Shown here: positions 9,001-16,174 of the stretch, piece by piece
How the letters are laid out: the number at the start of each line of letters is the position of its first letter
Position numbering within the stretch: position 1 is the first letter of the stretch
Assembly (NCBI GenBank): GCA_030041435.1
Contig: JASHNW010000042.1
Location: 1 to 64,000 of the forward strand
Reading direction: 5' to 3'
DNA length: 64,000 nt
Source: Acidobacteriaceae bacterium
Lineage (GTDB): Bacteria; Acidobacteriota; Terriglobia; Terriglobales; Acidobacteriaceae
Translations under genes and position numbers: made by a program
The notes under the pieces: model-generated
What the model saw: only the letters and a program-made list of their open reading frames with translations
Databases searched by the model: none
Told to the model about the DNA's origin: nothing

Positions 9001-9870
9001 ATTTTGCTGCTCGGCGATCCAGGCAGCGAGTCCTACAACGGTCTGCAGGTCCAGGTAAAGCATCCCACCGGGCACGGCCTCATGCTGATGGCCAACTATG
9101 CCTACAGCCACTCCTTTACGAACCGCTATATCGGCGACTACTACACCGCCGACGAGGCCATCGGCAATTTCACCACCCTGCGCGATCCAAAGCTGAGCCG
9201 TGCGCCCTCGCCCTACGATCAGCGCCACACGTTCCGCACCTTTGCCACGTACAGGCTCCCCTTCAATCCAGGAAATCGCCTGATGAAGGAGGCGGTCAGC
9301 GGCTGGACGCTTGCGCCCATCTTCACCTGGCAGACGGGCCGCAATTTCAAACTGCTCGGCGGTACGAACACTTTCAATTACTTTGCTGGTTCTACTCAGC
9401 CTGACGCCAGCGATTCCGGCGTTGTCCTGAACGGCACTTCGGCGAAGCAACTGCAAAAGGCCGTCGGCTATTATCCCGGCCCCAGCGTCTATACGCCCAA
9501 ACTCCTCATGAATCCGAATGTCTTCGGCTCCTCCAGCGGTCAGGTAGCTCCAGAAGAGACACCTGGCCAGCTGGGCCAGTTCGTCTTTCTCACCGGGCCG
9601 CAGTACGTCAACACCGATTTTGCTGTAACCAAGCAGTTCCCCATTGTCGAGAAACTGCAGCTTGGCATTCAAGCTGAGATGCTGAACCTCTTCAACCACC
9701 CCAACTGGGACATCGAAGACAGCTCTTCCCTCTATGAGGGCGCCAACAACCCGGTGCAGTATGTAACCGTCACAAATGCCCCGGCGGCTCCGGGAACTAC
9801 AACGAATTCCGAAGGGCTGGGTTCCGGCGGCTCGCGCGATATCCAGTTCCGCGTTCAGCTGCAGTTCTAG
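6001..9870 (+). CDS. TonB-dependent-receptor-like outer membrane protein with carboxypeptidase-like regulatory domain
   Basis: This 1289-residue protein starts with a signal peptide ending near residue 26 (GAWGQ). An Ig-like carboxypeptidase regulatory domain follows (about 30-115, GTVTDASGAVIPGAS), then a plug-like region (DLPLNGRDALPF) and a long beta-barrel ending in phenylalanine (VQLQF), the usual outer membrane insertion signal. This architecture is the very abundant receptor-like family of acidobacteria, thought to import plant or microbial polymers or siderophores. The ATG at 6001 has a good GGAGG site 8 bp upstream. It stands alone, with a candidate operator upstream and a convergent neighbour downstream. 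The ligand cannot be predicted. Confidence 0.88.
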   Translation: MAIRARLFLVFLLPVLLIAPAGAWGQASTAGDLTGTVTDASGAVIPGASIAITQPSTGFSRVLATNGSGGFNIPDLQAGQYVLKISAKGFADAVYNDVTVSTGRTVNLEVKMKVGSSTQTVEVSSLAETLETTTNTLATTINPDAVQDLPLNGRDALPFAQLVAGAQSGGDERFTTINSMPNAALNITVDGMNDNFQRYRTSTTGFFEAAPLRIGAVDELTVSTDDLTADAGAEGAATLRFELKRGTNQFHGNAFWQTQNSAFNANTYTNNAQGIPKSPYHVSDFGGSLGGPVWKNKVFFFGNYEQEYVPGSQTSNDSVLSPAAEAGAFSYMGTDGTTHNVNVLNIAASNGFPSTVNPVIASEFSQINPSVGKALQNIPNPTLPYQDELIWQYRWNYDQIYPTLRIDYQIRPTIEWHASYDLEWRTYPGYEVYPGDPYTNSSFNSSYQTYSTGLQWTITPRLVNQFSAGLLNTQEEFNVGHSFNPFTSENNLIIDAPGFVNGSTTLSPWLPNYYLPEPRNNPVRDFNDILSWTHGQHTFSFGGDFRNSTDFDTGDADPVGNYLGINPLDPALSMFNTTNFKDMSFTEANNQDPANAEDLYATLTGRINSFSGYNYVNSVTHQYNTLGVFKQPESQSVGGFYFQDNWRVTPHLALNYGFRWQFSGAVHNTNDTYTNPTYANLLGPSTHLFQPGQLNGVLNPQVSLRPAPYSGDMKEPAPNVGFAWNPDITDGFLGKIAGGSKLVVRGGAAVTWYDEGWETFEQATESNPGDTQSVFLNAGPPTSTPSGEFAAGSLSLGGTIPTLNTFPGSFSFPVPESDFTFADQPFATVDPNIRSPYIENWNFGLQRQLGSNTVLEIDYVGNHSIHMWMNYDLNEVNIFENGFLSQFKTAQSNLAAYQAANPNCAAAGNCSFEGSGSSLLPIMEQAFGAGGLAFTNPTYGNYVQTGQAGALAYAIASNSTYFCNLVGGANFVPCASYGYSGSTGYPINIFQANPYASGEPILLLGDPGSESYNGLQVQVKHPTGHGLMLMANYAYSHSFTNRYIGDYYTADEAIGNFTTLRDPKLSRAPSPYDQRHTFRTFATYRLPFNPGNRLMKEAVSGWTLAPIFTWQTGRNFKLLGGTNTFNYFAGSTQPDASDSGVVLNGTSAKQLQKAVGYYPGPSVYTPKLLMNPNVFGSSSGQVAPEETPGQLGQFVFLTGPQYVNTDFAVTKQFPIVEKLQLGIQAEMLNLFNHPNWDIEDSSSLYEGANNPVQYVTVTNAPAAPGTTTNSEGLGSGGSRDIQFRVQLQF

Positions 9871-9897
9871 ACGAATGGGCGACTGGACATGGGGAGG

Positions 9898-9931
9898 GGA
9901 TACCCTAAACGCTAGACCCTATACCCTGTCT
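9898..9931. repeat. degenerate TACCCT repeats between convergent genes
   Basis: TACCCT-type units recur at 9901-9907, 9915-9920 and 9922-9929 between the receptor stop and the rlpA stop. The same TACCCTGT phrase recurs immediately before the gamma-glutamyltransferase start at 28210-28230. No hairpin is formed. Confidence 0.35.
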
Positions 9932-9934
9932 CCC

Positions 9935-10753
9935 TCAATCCAGCCGCACCAGCCACGCTTCCCCCTGGCTCGGCCGCAATCGGTTGGCGATCTCCATGGC
10001 CAGCTCGCGGTTATCGTTCTCCGGCCGGATGCGCACCCAGTACCCCGTCGGCCCCTGGAATTCGATCACGTTGGCCGACCGGTACTCCCGCTCCAGCTTC
10101 GACTCCAGGTGCAGAGCCTCCCCCTGGCGGGAGAATGCCCCGATCTGCACGCACCACCGCCCACCCTCGTCCATCGGCTTCGGCGTCGCGTAGACGTCGA
10201 TGCGCACCTCGGCCACACCCGGTCCCCACACCCCCGTCGCCTTCGCCGCCGCCAGTGACAGGTCCAGAATCCGCCCCGGCACGAACGGCCCGCGGTCCGT
10301 CACCCGCATCACGGCCCACTGTCCCGTCCGCACGTTCGTCACCCGGATCAGCGATCCCAGCGGCAGCGTGCGATGCGCCGCAGACAGGTGATGCTCGTTG
10401 TATATGGTTCCGTCCGCGCCCATCCGGTTGTGGTACGGCGGCCCATACCAGCTTGCCATCCCCGTCTCCGTGTAGATAGGCGCATGCGTCTCGACATATT
10501 CATCATCGGCGCTCAGCGAAGCCCCTGGCCGGGGAGGAACCGGGGCAGCTTCCGGTGTCGTCGGCGCCGGCGCGCTCGTCACCGGTTGCGGAGGAGGAGG
10601 AGGAGGAGGAGTATAGGCCACCGGCTGCCGATGTGAACACCCCGCGGCCAGCAGCAGCAGCAGGCTTCCCGCCGCCACGCCGAAGCGGCAGGCGCAGCCG
10701 CAGAAACCACTGGAGGACTCCTGGCGTCGCAAGCCGCTGGAAGACAAGTTCAT
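9935..10753 (-). CDS. rlpA: RlpA-like lipoprotein with SPOR domain
   Basis: This 272-residue protein has a lipoprotein signal with lipobox LLAAGC (C39) and a proline-rich linker of about 45 residues. A double-psi beta-barrel RlpA domain follows (97-180, GMASWYGPPYHNRMGADG to VTDRGPF), then a C-terminal SPOR domain (about 196-272) that binds denuded septal peptidoglycan. RlpA proteins act at the septum, and in Pseudomonas cleave glycan strands lacking stem peptides. By my alignment from memory, the catalytic glutamate of the active enzyme is threonine here (T115), while the second key residue, D152, is kept. It may therefore be a non-enzymatic septal protein. It overlaps the upstream small gene by 4 bp. 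Confidence 0.85.
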   Translation of the reverse strand: MNLSSSGLRRQESSSGFCGCACRFGVAAGSLLLLLAAGCSHRQPVAYTPPPPPPPQPVTSAPAPTTPEAAPVPPRPGASLSADDEYVETHAPIYTETGMASWYGPPYHNRMGADGTIYNEHHLSAAHRTLPLGSLIRVTNVRTGQWAVMRVTDRGPFVPGRILDLSLAAAKATGVWGPGVAEVRIDVYATPKPMDEGGRWCVQIGAFSRQGEALHLESKLEREYRSANVIEFQGPTGYWVRIRPENDNRELAMEIANRLRPSQGEAWLVRLD

Positions 10754-10974
10754 CGGCCTCGGCGGCTCTCCAGGTGCTCCGCCAGCTTGTTGAGTTGATC
10801 GGCGGCCACGCGCAGCGCCTTCGACCCGTTCTCCCGCACTTCCAGTACCACCCGGTCATTCAGGTACGCGATCACCCGCCGCACCTCAGCTTCGAACCGA
10901 TCCGGAAAGTCGCCCAGGTGCTCGTCCACCTTGCGCCCCATGTTTTCGAAGCGCCCTTCACCTTCCTGCGCCAT
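10750..10974 (-). CDS. small helical (coiled-coil) protein coupled to rlpA
   Basis: This 74-residue, highly charged protein is almost entirely amphipathic helix (ENMGRKVDEHLGDFPDRF, then ADQLNKLAEHLESRRGR). It has no signal peptide. The start at 10974 was chosen because GAGGAG sits 7 bp upstream of that ATG; longer frames to 11043 or 11052 lack a site. Its stop overlaps the rlpA start by 4 bp, so the two are probably co-translated. Function unknown; a structural or regulatory partner of the septal protein is possible but unproven. Confidence 0.55.
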   Translation of the reverse strand: MAQEGEGRFENMGRKVDEHLGDFPDRFEAEVRRVIAYLNDRVVLEVRENGSKALRVAADQLNKLAEHLESRRGR

Positions 10975-11116
10975 CGCTCCACTCCTCGCCAGATGCCGGA
11001 CGGCTTCAGTATTGCCGCGCCCGCCGGACAGGTCAATTGCCATCGAGCTCACCGTTCCCGATCAGTAACCACAATGCATCCCCAGCCGGAATATCCTCTT
11101 CCAACCGATTGAACCC

Positions 11117-11902
11117 GTGACCCTTGTGAATCACTCGGCATCTCTCCTCCAAATTCTCCCCATGCTCCTTCTGCTGGCCGCCTCCGCAGTCGAGGCACAA
11201 AGTCTTCCCCAGTTGCCGGACGCCCCGCAGCCGTGGATCGCCGCGGCTCAAACGGACCCGCCGCCCAGCCTGGGTCAAATCGTCCCACCCGGAACGCCCG
11301 ATCCGGGCAAGGCCGGTTCCGTCGACCGGGCGGGGTACCAAAAACGCAAGTGGGCGCAGTACGTCGATCCCGGCGAGCGCGTTCCCCGCCTCACCGCCAG
11401 CAATAAGATGATGTTCTGGCTACATCAGGAAGCCCGCGTCTCCTCCGCCCTGCCGGCCATTCTCTCCGCCGGGTACGGCCAGCTCACCAATACGCCGCAA
11501 TACGGCTCCGGCAGCGGCGCCTTCGCCGACCGCCTGGGCGCCGCCTTTCTGCGTCAGGCCACCATGCGCTTCTTCTCGAGCAGCCTCTTCCCCACTTTCG
11601 ACGGCGAAGATCCGCGCTACTTCCGCAAAGCCTCCGGCGGGTCCCTGGGCCGCGCGGGCTGGGCAGCCGAGCAGGCCATCGTCGCGCACCGCGACAGCGG
11701 CCGCCGCAGCTTCAATTTCTCTGACGTCTTCGGCCACCTCGCCGCTTCCGCTCTCACTCCCGCGTATTACCCGGCCCCGAGCAGGAACGCTCACGTCGTC
11801 GTGCAAACCTGGGCCACGTCCATCGCCGGAGCGGCCGGGAACAACTTGTTTCTGGAATTCTGGCCCGACATAATCAACAAACTGCGCCCCAGGAAACGAT
11901 GA
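11117..11902 (+). CDS. secreted LPDAP-type acidobacterial protein, paralogue 1
   Basis: This 261-residue protein has a signal peptide (ILPMLLLLAASAVEA) and, just after cleavage, the motif LPDAPQP. The mature part has aromatic and glycine-rich segments (SAGYGQL, PRYFRK, NLFLEFWPDI) suggestive of an envelope-associated or beta-barrel protein. The next gene encodes a related protein with the same leader motif and a similar C-terminal segment (AGNLIAEFWPD-like). GTG 11117 is taken as start; GTG 11126 is an alternative. I do not know a function for this family. Confidence 0.6.
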   Translation: MTLVNHSASLLQILPMLLLLAASAVEAQSLPQLPDAPQPWIAAAQTDPPPSLGQIVPPGTPDPGKAGSVDRAGYQKRKWAQYVDPGERVPRLTASNKMMFWLHQEARVSSALPAILSAGYGQLTNTPQYGSGSGAFADRLGAAFLRQATMRFFSSSLFPTFDGEDPRYFRKASGGSLGRAGWAAEQAIVAHRDSGRRSFNFSDVFGHLAASALTPAYYPAPSRNAHVVVQTWATSIAGAAGNNLFLEFWPDIINKLRPRKR

Positions 11903-11990
11903 ACACTCCACGCGATCTCTCACCCGCATCCTCTCCGGGCAGCAGCCGGTTCGATGCCGGTGGCCGTCTCACTATCTGACACAGCAGCGC

Positions 11991-13046
11991 ATGCCGCATG
12001 GGCCCGGAGGAAAAACAACGAGAACTGTCCGGAGACGAATCGGGAACAAGCGTGGCAGCCGTTCGCACGGGCCCCATCCCACAGGGTATTGCCGGCGCGT
12101 CCTTGTTCCGCCCGCAGGCGCGTTTCTGCTGGTCGTTGCGGCCTGTGCTGCGGCCTGGGGGCAGTCCAGCCTTCCCGACGCCCCATCGCCCAGCCCCGAC
12201 CTCGTAGCTGCTTCTCACGCCGCGAGTCCGCCCAATCCCATAACGCCAGGCGTCGGGCCCGTCGACCCCCTCCCACCGCTCACCGGCCAGCAGACGTTTC
12301 CTCCCGAGCCGAGCTTCCGCCGGGGCCCAGGCATGGGCAGGCTCCGATCGGGCTATGTACCGCTGCCCACGCCATGCGTTGCCAACTCCTGCAGCCGCAC
12401 CGGTCCCAGCCGCGTTTGCTGCGAGCAGAGCACGAACGCTTTCAGCCTGTACCTGCAGCACAACGCCCTTCACATCTTTACCCCGCGCGAACTCGGCGGC
12501 ATGGCCGTTCGCAGCGTCATCGACCCCTTCAACCTGCTCACCATCGGCGGCTCAGCGGCCATTTCGGTGGCCACTGACGCCCATTCGCGCTATGGACCCG
12601 GCATCTTTGGCACAGCCAAAGAGAGCGGAACCCTGCTCACCCAGGACATGACCATTGCTTTCGTCGAAACCTTCCTGATTCCGTCCATCGATCATCAGGA
12701 CCCGCGCTTTCACCGCATGCCGAATGCATCGCGCAAGCGCCGCATTGCCCACTGTCTCTATCAGCCCTTCTGGACAGACAGCGACACCGGCCAGGGGATG
12801 GTGAACTACTCCACCATCGCCGGCTCAATCATCGTCGAGGCTGTGGACTCGACCTATGTCCCCTACCAGAAGGTCGGCTGGGGACCTGGCATCGAGCGCG
12901 TCGCCACAGGCTGGGCCACCGACCCCGCCGGCAACCTCATAGCCGAATTCCTGCCCGATGTCGCGCGCCACCTGAATATCAACATCGTCTTCGTGCAGCG
13001 CATCATCAATCGGGTCGCTCTCCAGGAAGGGAACGGTACACCGTAA
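11991..13046 (+). CDS. secreted LPDAP-type acidobacterial protein, paralogue 2
   Basis: This 351-residue protein resembles its upstream neighbour. A signal-like hydrophobic stretch (AFLLVVAACAAAWG) is followed by SSLPDAPSPSP, then a mature domain with DPRFHRMPN and AGNLIAEFLPDVARHLN segments that align in sense with DPRYFRK and GNNLFLEFWPDI of paralogue 1. The N-terminal 40 residues before the hydrophobic core are unusually long and arginine-rich, so the start is uncertain, yet no later start codon precedes the signal. Probably outer-membrane or periplasmic; function unknown. Confidence 0.6.
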   Translation: MPHGPGGKTTRTVRRRIGNKRGSRSHGPHPTGYCRRVLVPPAGAFLLVVAACAAAWGQSSLPDAPSPSPDLVAASHAASPPNPITPGVGPVDPLPPLTGQQTFPPEPSFRRGPGMGRLRSGYVPLPTPCVANSCSRTGPSRVCCEQSTNAFSLYLQHNALHIFTPRELGGMAVRSVIDPFNLLTIGGSAAISVATDAHSRYGPGIFGTAKESGTLLTQDMTIAFVETFLIPSIDHQDPRFHRMPNASRKRRIAHCLYQPFWTDSDTGQGMVNYSTIAGSIIVEAVDSTYVPYQKVGWGPGIERVATGWATDPAGNLIAEFLPDVARHLNINIVFVQRIINRVALQEGNGTP

Positions 13047-13064
13047 ATCCAATGCGCCGGACGA

Positions 13065-14285
13065 TTACTCGCTCTTCGTGAAATACCGCGGCGTGCGCCC
13101 CGGCAGCCACGGATCGTAGTGTGCCGCGAACTCGGCGCGCTGCTCGGTCGAAGGATGGCTGTACGTCCAAAACACGACAAACGCGTTCGGCGCAGGATCG
13201 TCGAGCCACAACTGTGCGTCGCTGCAGAACGAATGCACCACGATCGCCTGCGGATTGGGCACGAGCCCGTGGATCACCTCCTGCCCGTAAACATCCGCCT
13301 GATGTTCGATCGTGCGGCTGAACGAGTTGGCGATGGGATCAGCGAGAAAGCCCAGCACCGTCATCAGCAGCAGAACCAGTCCCAGCGACGACCAGCTCGC
13401 AACTGCATCGATGCCCCACGCCCCACCGCGCCGCCGCACCAGCCAGTTCAGCAGGTGAAATGCGATCCAGTAGAAGACGAAGAACACCGCCGCCGAGAAC
13501 GCCAGCCCTTTGGGAATGTGGTGCAGCACGTAATGTCCCTGCTCGTGCCCGTAGGTGAACAGAATCTCGTCGGGCGTCTCTTCCTTCAGCGTCGTATCCC
13601 ACACCACTACGCGCTTCGACGCGCCAATGCCCGTCACATACGCGTTGGGCCCGGTGACTTTGCGGCTCGCATCCATGAGAAAAATGCGGCTCGGAGGAAT
13701 TTGAAGGCCACCACGCGCCGCCACCCGCTCGATCTGCTGCACCAGGGCCGGATCAGTCTTCCTCAGCGGTTCAAAGTGGTTGAACAGAGGATCGATAACG
13801 ATGGGCGCGACGAATGTTCCCGCCACCACCACCGGCACAGTGAACGCCCAGAACCAGATCCACCATCTGCGCGGAGCGTGGCGCAGCAGCGCGTAGAGCA
13901 CCCCCAGCACGAAGGTCCCAACCAGTAGCGTAAGCACCAGAGACTTGCCCCAGTCGCCCCACCATGCGAGCCATCCCTCCACAGAAAGCCCGAATTCCAC
14001 GCCGACATGATGGCCCAGCAGCGACTCCGGCAGTTCCAGAATCGACAGAATCACCAGCCAGCTGGGCGCTGCGACCAACCCCTGCACCCAGGCGCGCGAG
14101 GAAATTCGTTCCGCAACCCGCGCAATGCCGGAACCCACTCGCAGCCGCAGCAGCAGCCACAACGCGAAGATCATCCACGCGGTATCGCCGAAATAGAGCC
14201 CGGTGCGCCAGTGGCTCAGCGCAATGGCTTTGGCCAGCTTGTCCGGAGGCAGCGCACAGAGCGGTTGCCTGGCAACCGCCAGCAA
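13065..14285 (-). CDS. M48 family membrane metalloprotease (Ste24/CAAX-type)
   Basis: This 406-residue protein has several membrane helices and the zinc motif HEQGH (H247-H251), with a third ligand E327 in RTIEHQAD, as in Ste24-type M48 peptidases. The N-terminal M48_N region begins with the familiar LPPDKLAKAIALSHWRTGLYF. These enzymes cleave membrane or lipidated proteins, often in quality control. Homologues usually have a signal peptide before LPPDKL. Here the only start in frame is a TTG at 14285, giving just 12 residues before that motif, so the N-terminus is either short or mis-set. It begins 22 bp after the LytTR regulator gene, suggesting one transcript. Confidence 0.85.
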   Translation of the reverse strand: MLAVARQPLCALPPDKLAKAIALSHWRTGLYFGDTAWMIFALWLLLRLRVGSGIARVAERISSRAWVQGLVAAPSWLVILSILELPESLLGHHVGVEFGLSVEGWLAWWGDWGKSLVLTLLVGTFVLGVLYALLRHAPRRWWIWFWAFTVPVVVAGTFVAPIVIDPLFNHFEPLRKTDPALVQQIERVAARGGLQIPPSRIFLMDASRKVTGPNAYVTGIGASKRVVVWDTTLKEETPDEILFTYGHEQGHYVLHHIPKGLAFSAAVFFVFYWIAFHLLNWLVRRRGGAWGIDAVASWSSLGLVLLLMTVLGFLADPIANSFSRTIEHQADVYGQEVIHGLVPNPQAIVVHSFCSDAQLWLDDPAPNAFVVFWTYSHPSTEQRAEFAAHYDPWLPGRTPRYFTKSE

Positions 14286-14307
14286 ATTCGTCGCACCGTG
14301 GGTCCAG

Positions 14308-15111
14308 CTAAAGATTGAACAGCTCCCGCAAACGGCGCGTCTGGGCGCGGCTCACCGGAATCTCCGTCTGCTTCTTGTCGTCCATGCGCAGCTGATAGGT
14401 GCTCTTGAACCACGGCACCACTTCGCGGATGTGGTTGATGTTCACCAGATACGACCGGTGCGCGCGCCAGAAGACAGCAGGGTCGAGCAGGTCGAACAGC
14501 TCGTCCAGCGTGCGGCATTTCGACTGCCCTTCAATCGACGGAGTCGCCACGGAAATCACGCCTTCGTCGATGGCAGCGAAGCAGATGTCCTTCTGGTCGA
14601 TCAGCAGCAGCCGGCTCGCCGACTGCAGCACGATCTTGCCGCTGTGCTGCTTCGGCGACTGCTGCTGCTCGATCAGCTTCAGCAGCGTGTCGACACGCAG
14701 ATCGCCGGTCCCAGGACGCAATTCGCTCGCCTGCTCCTGCAGCCGGATCCGCGCACGGTCCAGCGCCTGCAACACGCGCGCCTTGTCGAACGGCTTCAGC
14801 AGATAATCGATCGCGTTCACATCGAACGCCCGCACCGCGTACTGGTCGAAGGCCGTGGCAAAAATGATCTGCGGCAGAGGCTCTCCTTTGCCTGTTTCCA
14901 GCAGCTTCTTCAGCACCGCAAACCCGTCCAGCCCCGGCATCTGCACGTCGAGAAAAACCACGTCGGGGTGATGCGTGCGGATCAAATCCACGGCTTCGAC
15001 GCCGTTCTTTCCTTCGGCCAGCACGTCCACCTCGCCGGTGGTGTCCAGCAGGTACTTCAGCTCTTCGCGGGCCAGCTCTTCATCGTCGACAATCAGTGCA
15101 GTGATAGACAT
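14308..15111 (-). CDS. LytTR-family response regulator
   Basis: This 267-residue protein has an N-terminal receiver domain with phosphoacceptor D55 (VVFLDVQMPGLDG) and acidic pocket DDEE at 9-12, then a LytTR DNA-binding domain (about 165-265, ending SRAQTRRLRELF). LytTR regulators bind direct repeats upstream of envelope, virulence or competence genes. The start MSITALIVDD at 15111 fits the family; a longer frame to 15165 adds an unconserved tail. No LytS-type sensor kinase is encoded nearby, so it is an orphan regulator in this window. The M48 protease gene follows closely. The 148 bp upstream hold no gene. Confidence 0.88.
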   Translation of the reverse strand: MSITALIVDDEELAREELKYLLDTTGEVDVLAEGKNGVEAVDLIRTHHPDVVFLDVQMPGLDGFAVLKKLLETGKGEPLPQIIFATAFDQYAVRAFDVNAIDYLLKPFDKARVLQALDRARIRLQEQASELRPGTGDLRVDTLLKLIEQQQSPKQHSGKIVLQSASRLLLIDQKDICFAAIDEGVISVATPSIEGQSKCRTLDELFDLLDPAVFWRAHRSYLVNINHIREVVPWFKSTYQLRMDDKKQTEIPVSRAQTRRLRELFNL

Positions 15112-15260
15112 ACGTTCGATCGAGCGCAACTCCAGAGTATAGGAAGCAGCAGCGAGGCGGGTCAATGAAGGGGCGGCGATGGCATCGCATGGTTCGCCCG
15201 GTCTGCGCTGCTGCGATCAACAAGAGCAGAACAGGGAGTCGCGTCATTGGGGCGCAACTT

Positions 15261-15812
15261 CTACTCCGCAAACGCGTGCAGACGCGCCGGCGGCCTGTCC
15301 TCCGCCAAATGATGCCCACAGTAGACGCAATAGAGATCGGTGATCCGCGCTGTCCGATGGCAGTTTCCGCAGCACGGCGCCACCTGGTACGCGCACTGCG
15401 GACAGAAATGGTACTCGCTCTCGATGCGCGCATTGCACGCGGGGCACAGCGACAGAACCGGCAGGCGCAGCAGAAAGTAGAGCACCGCGCCAATCCCGCT
15501 GGGGATGACGACGCAGACAATCATCCACAGCGGGCTGCTCATGCCGCGGCGCGGAGAGTCGCGGCTGATGTAGCCAACCATCAGCACGTACAGGGCGGCC
15601 AGCGCGCCAATGCTGATGTTGAAATACAGCCGGAACGAGAATGGCAGATTGGGCGGATGATGCCGGTGCGCCGCCACCACAATCCACATCAGGTACTCCA
15701 TGAGCGTGAAGGCCAGCACCGCCCCGGCCACCGACCAGAGCGGGATCAGCCGCAGCTCTCCGGAAAAGCCGCCGGACTGCGTCTCATCGCGCTCTTGTGC
15801 TTCCTTTTTCAT
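15261..15812 (-). CDS. membrane protein with C-terminal double zinc ribbon
   Basis: This 183-residue protein has three or four membrane helices (for example SVAGAVLAFTLMEYLMWIVV) followed by a cytosolic C-terminus with four CxxC knuckles (CPAC, CPQC, CGNC, CVYC), the pattern of two zinc ribbons. It starts at ATG 15812, 26 bp after the preceding gene, and is the third gene behind an ECF sigma factor. I do not recognise a named family. A role in sensing or transmitting envelope signals to the sigma factor is a context-based guess. Confidence 0.65.
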   Translation of the reverse strand: MKKEAQERDETQSGGFSGELRLIPLWSVAGAVLAFTLMEYLMWIVVAAHRHHPPNLPFSFRLYFNISIGALAALYVLMVGYISRDSPRRGMSSPLWMIVCVVIPSGIGAVLYFLLRLPVLSLCPACNARIESEYHFCPQCAYQVAPCCGNCHRTARITDLYCVYCGHHLAEDRPPARLHAFAE

Positions 15813-15838
15813 TGGAGAATCCCGACCCGGCACTGCTT

Positions 15839-16174
15839 TCACTCGTCGCCAGCGCCGCGTTTGCCGTCCCACCACGTCATCAGCAGGATCGCGAACATCG
15901 CGGAAAGAAAAACCAGAGAAAGCATCAGCACCATCACCGGCATATCAAAGAAGTGTTCGCCGGTGGATAAATCGTTGGCCAGGCTCCACAGCGCGGGCGT
16001 AAACAGCACCAGCAGGGCGCCGATGGCCAGCAGAGCGATGCCTGCATGCCGCCGCCGCCGTACCCGTTTGGCCTGCATCAGATGTGCAGCTTCCATCACG
16101 GAGCGCCGCGTGCGCAGCAGAACATCGGGCTTGACGTGCTTTTGGCCGCCGGCATGGAAAACCTCTGCGCTCAT
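15839..16174 (-). CDS. small two-helix membrane protein coupled to ECF sigma factor
   Basis: This 111-residue protein has a basic N-terminal cytosolic part (about 42 residues, MQAKRVRRRRHAG) and two membrane helices (IALLAIGALLVLFTPALWSL and VMVLMLSLVFLSAMFAILLM). Its start overlaps the sigma factor stop by 4 bp, the arrangement usual for anti-sigma factors. It lacks a zinc anti-sigma motif (HxxxCxxC), so it may be a different kind of membrane anchor or regulator. Family unknown. Confidence 0.65.
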   Translation of the reverse strand: MSAEVFHAGGQKHVKPDVLLRTRRSVMEAAHLMQAKRVRRRRHAGIALLAIGALLVLFTPALWSLANDLSTGEHFFDMPVMVLMLSLVFLSAMFAILLMTWWDGKRGAGDE

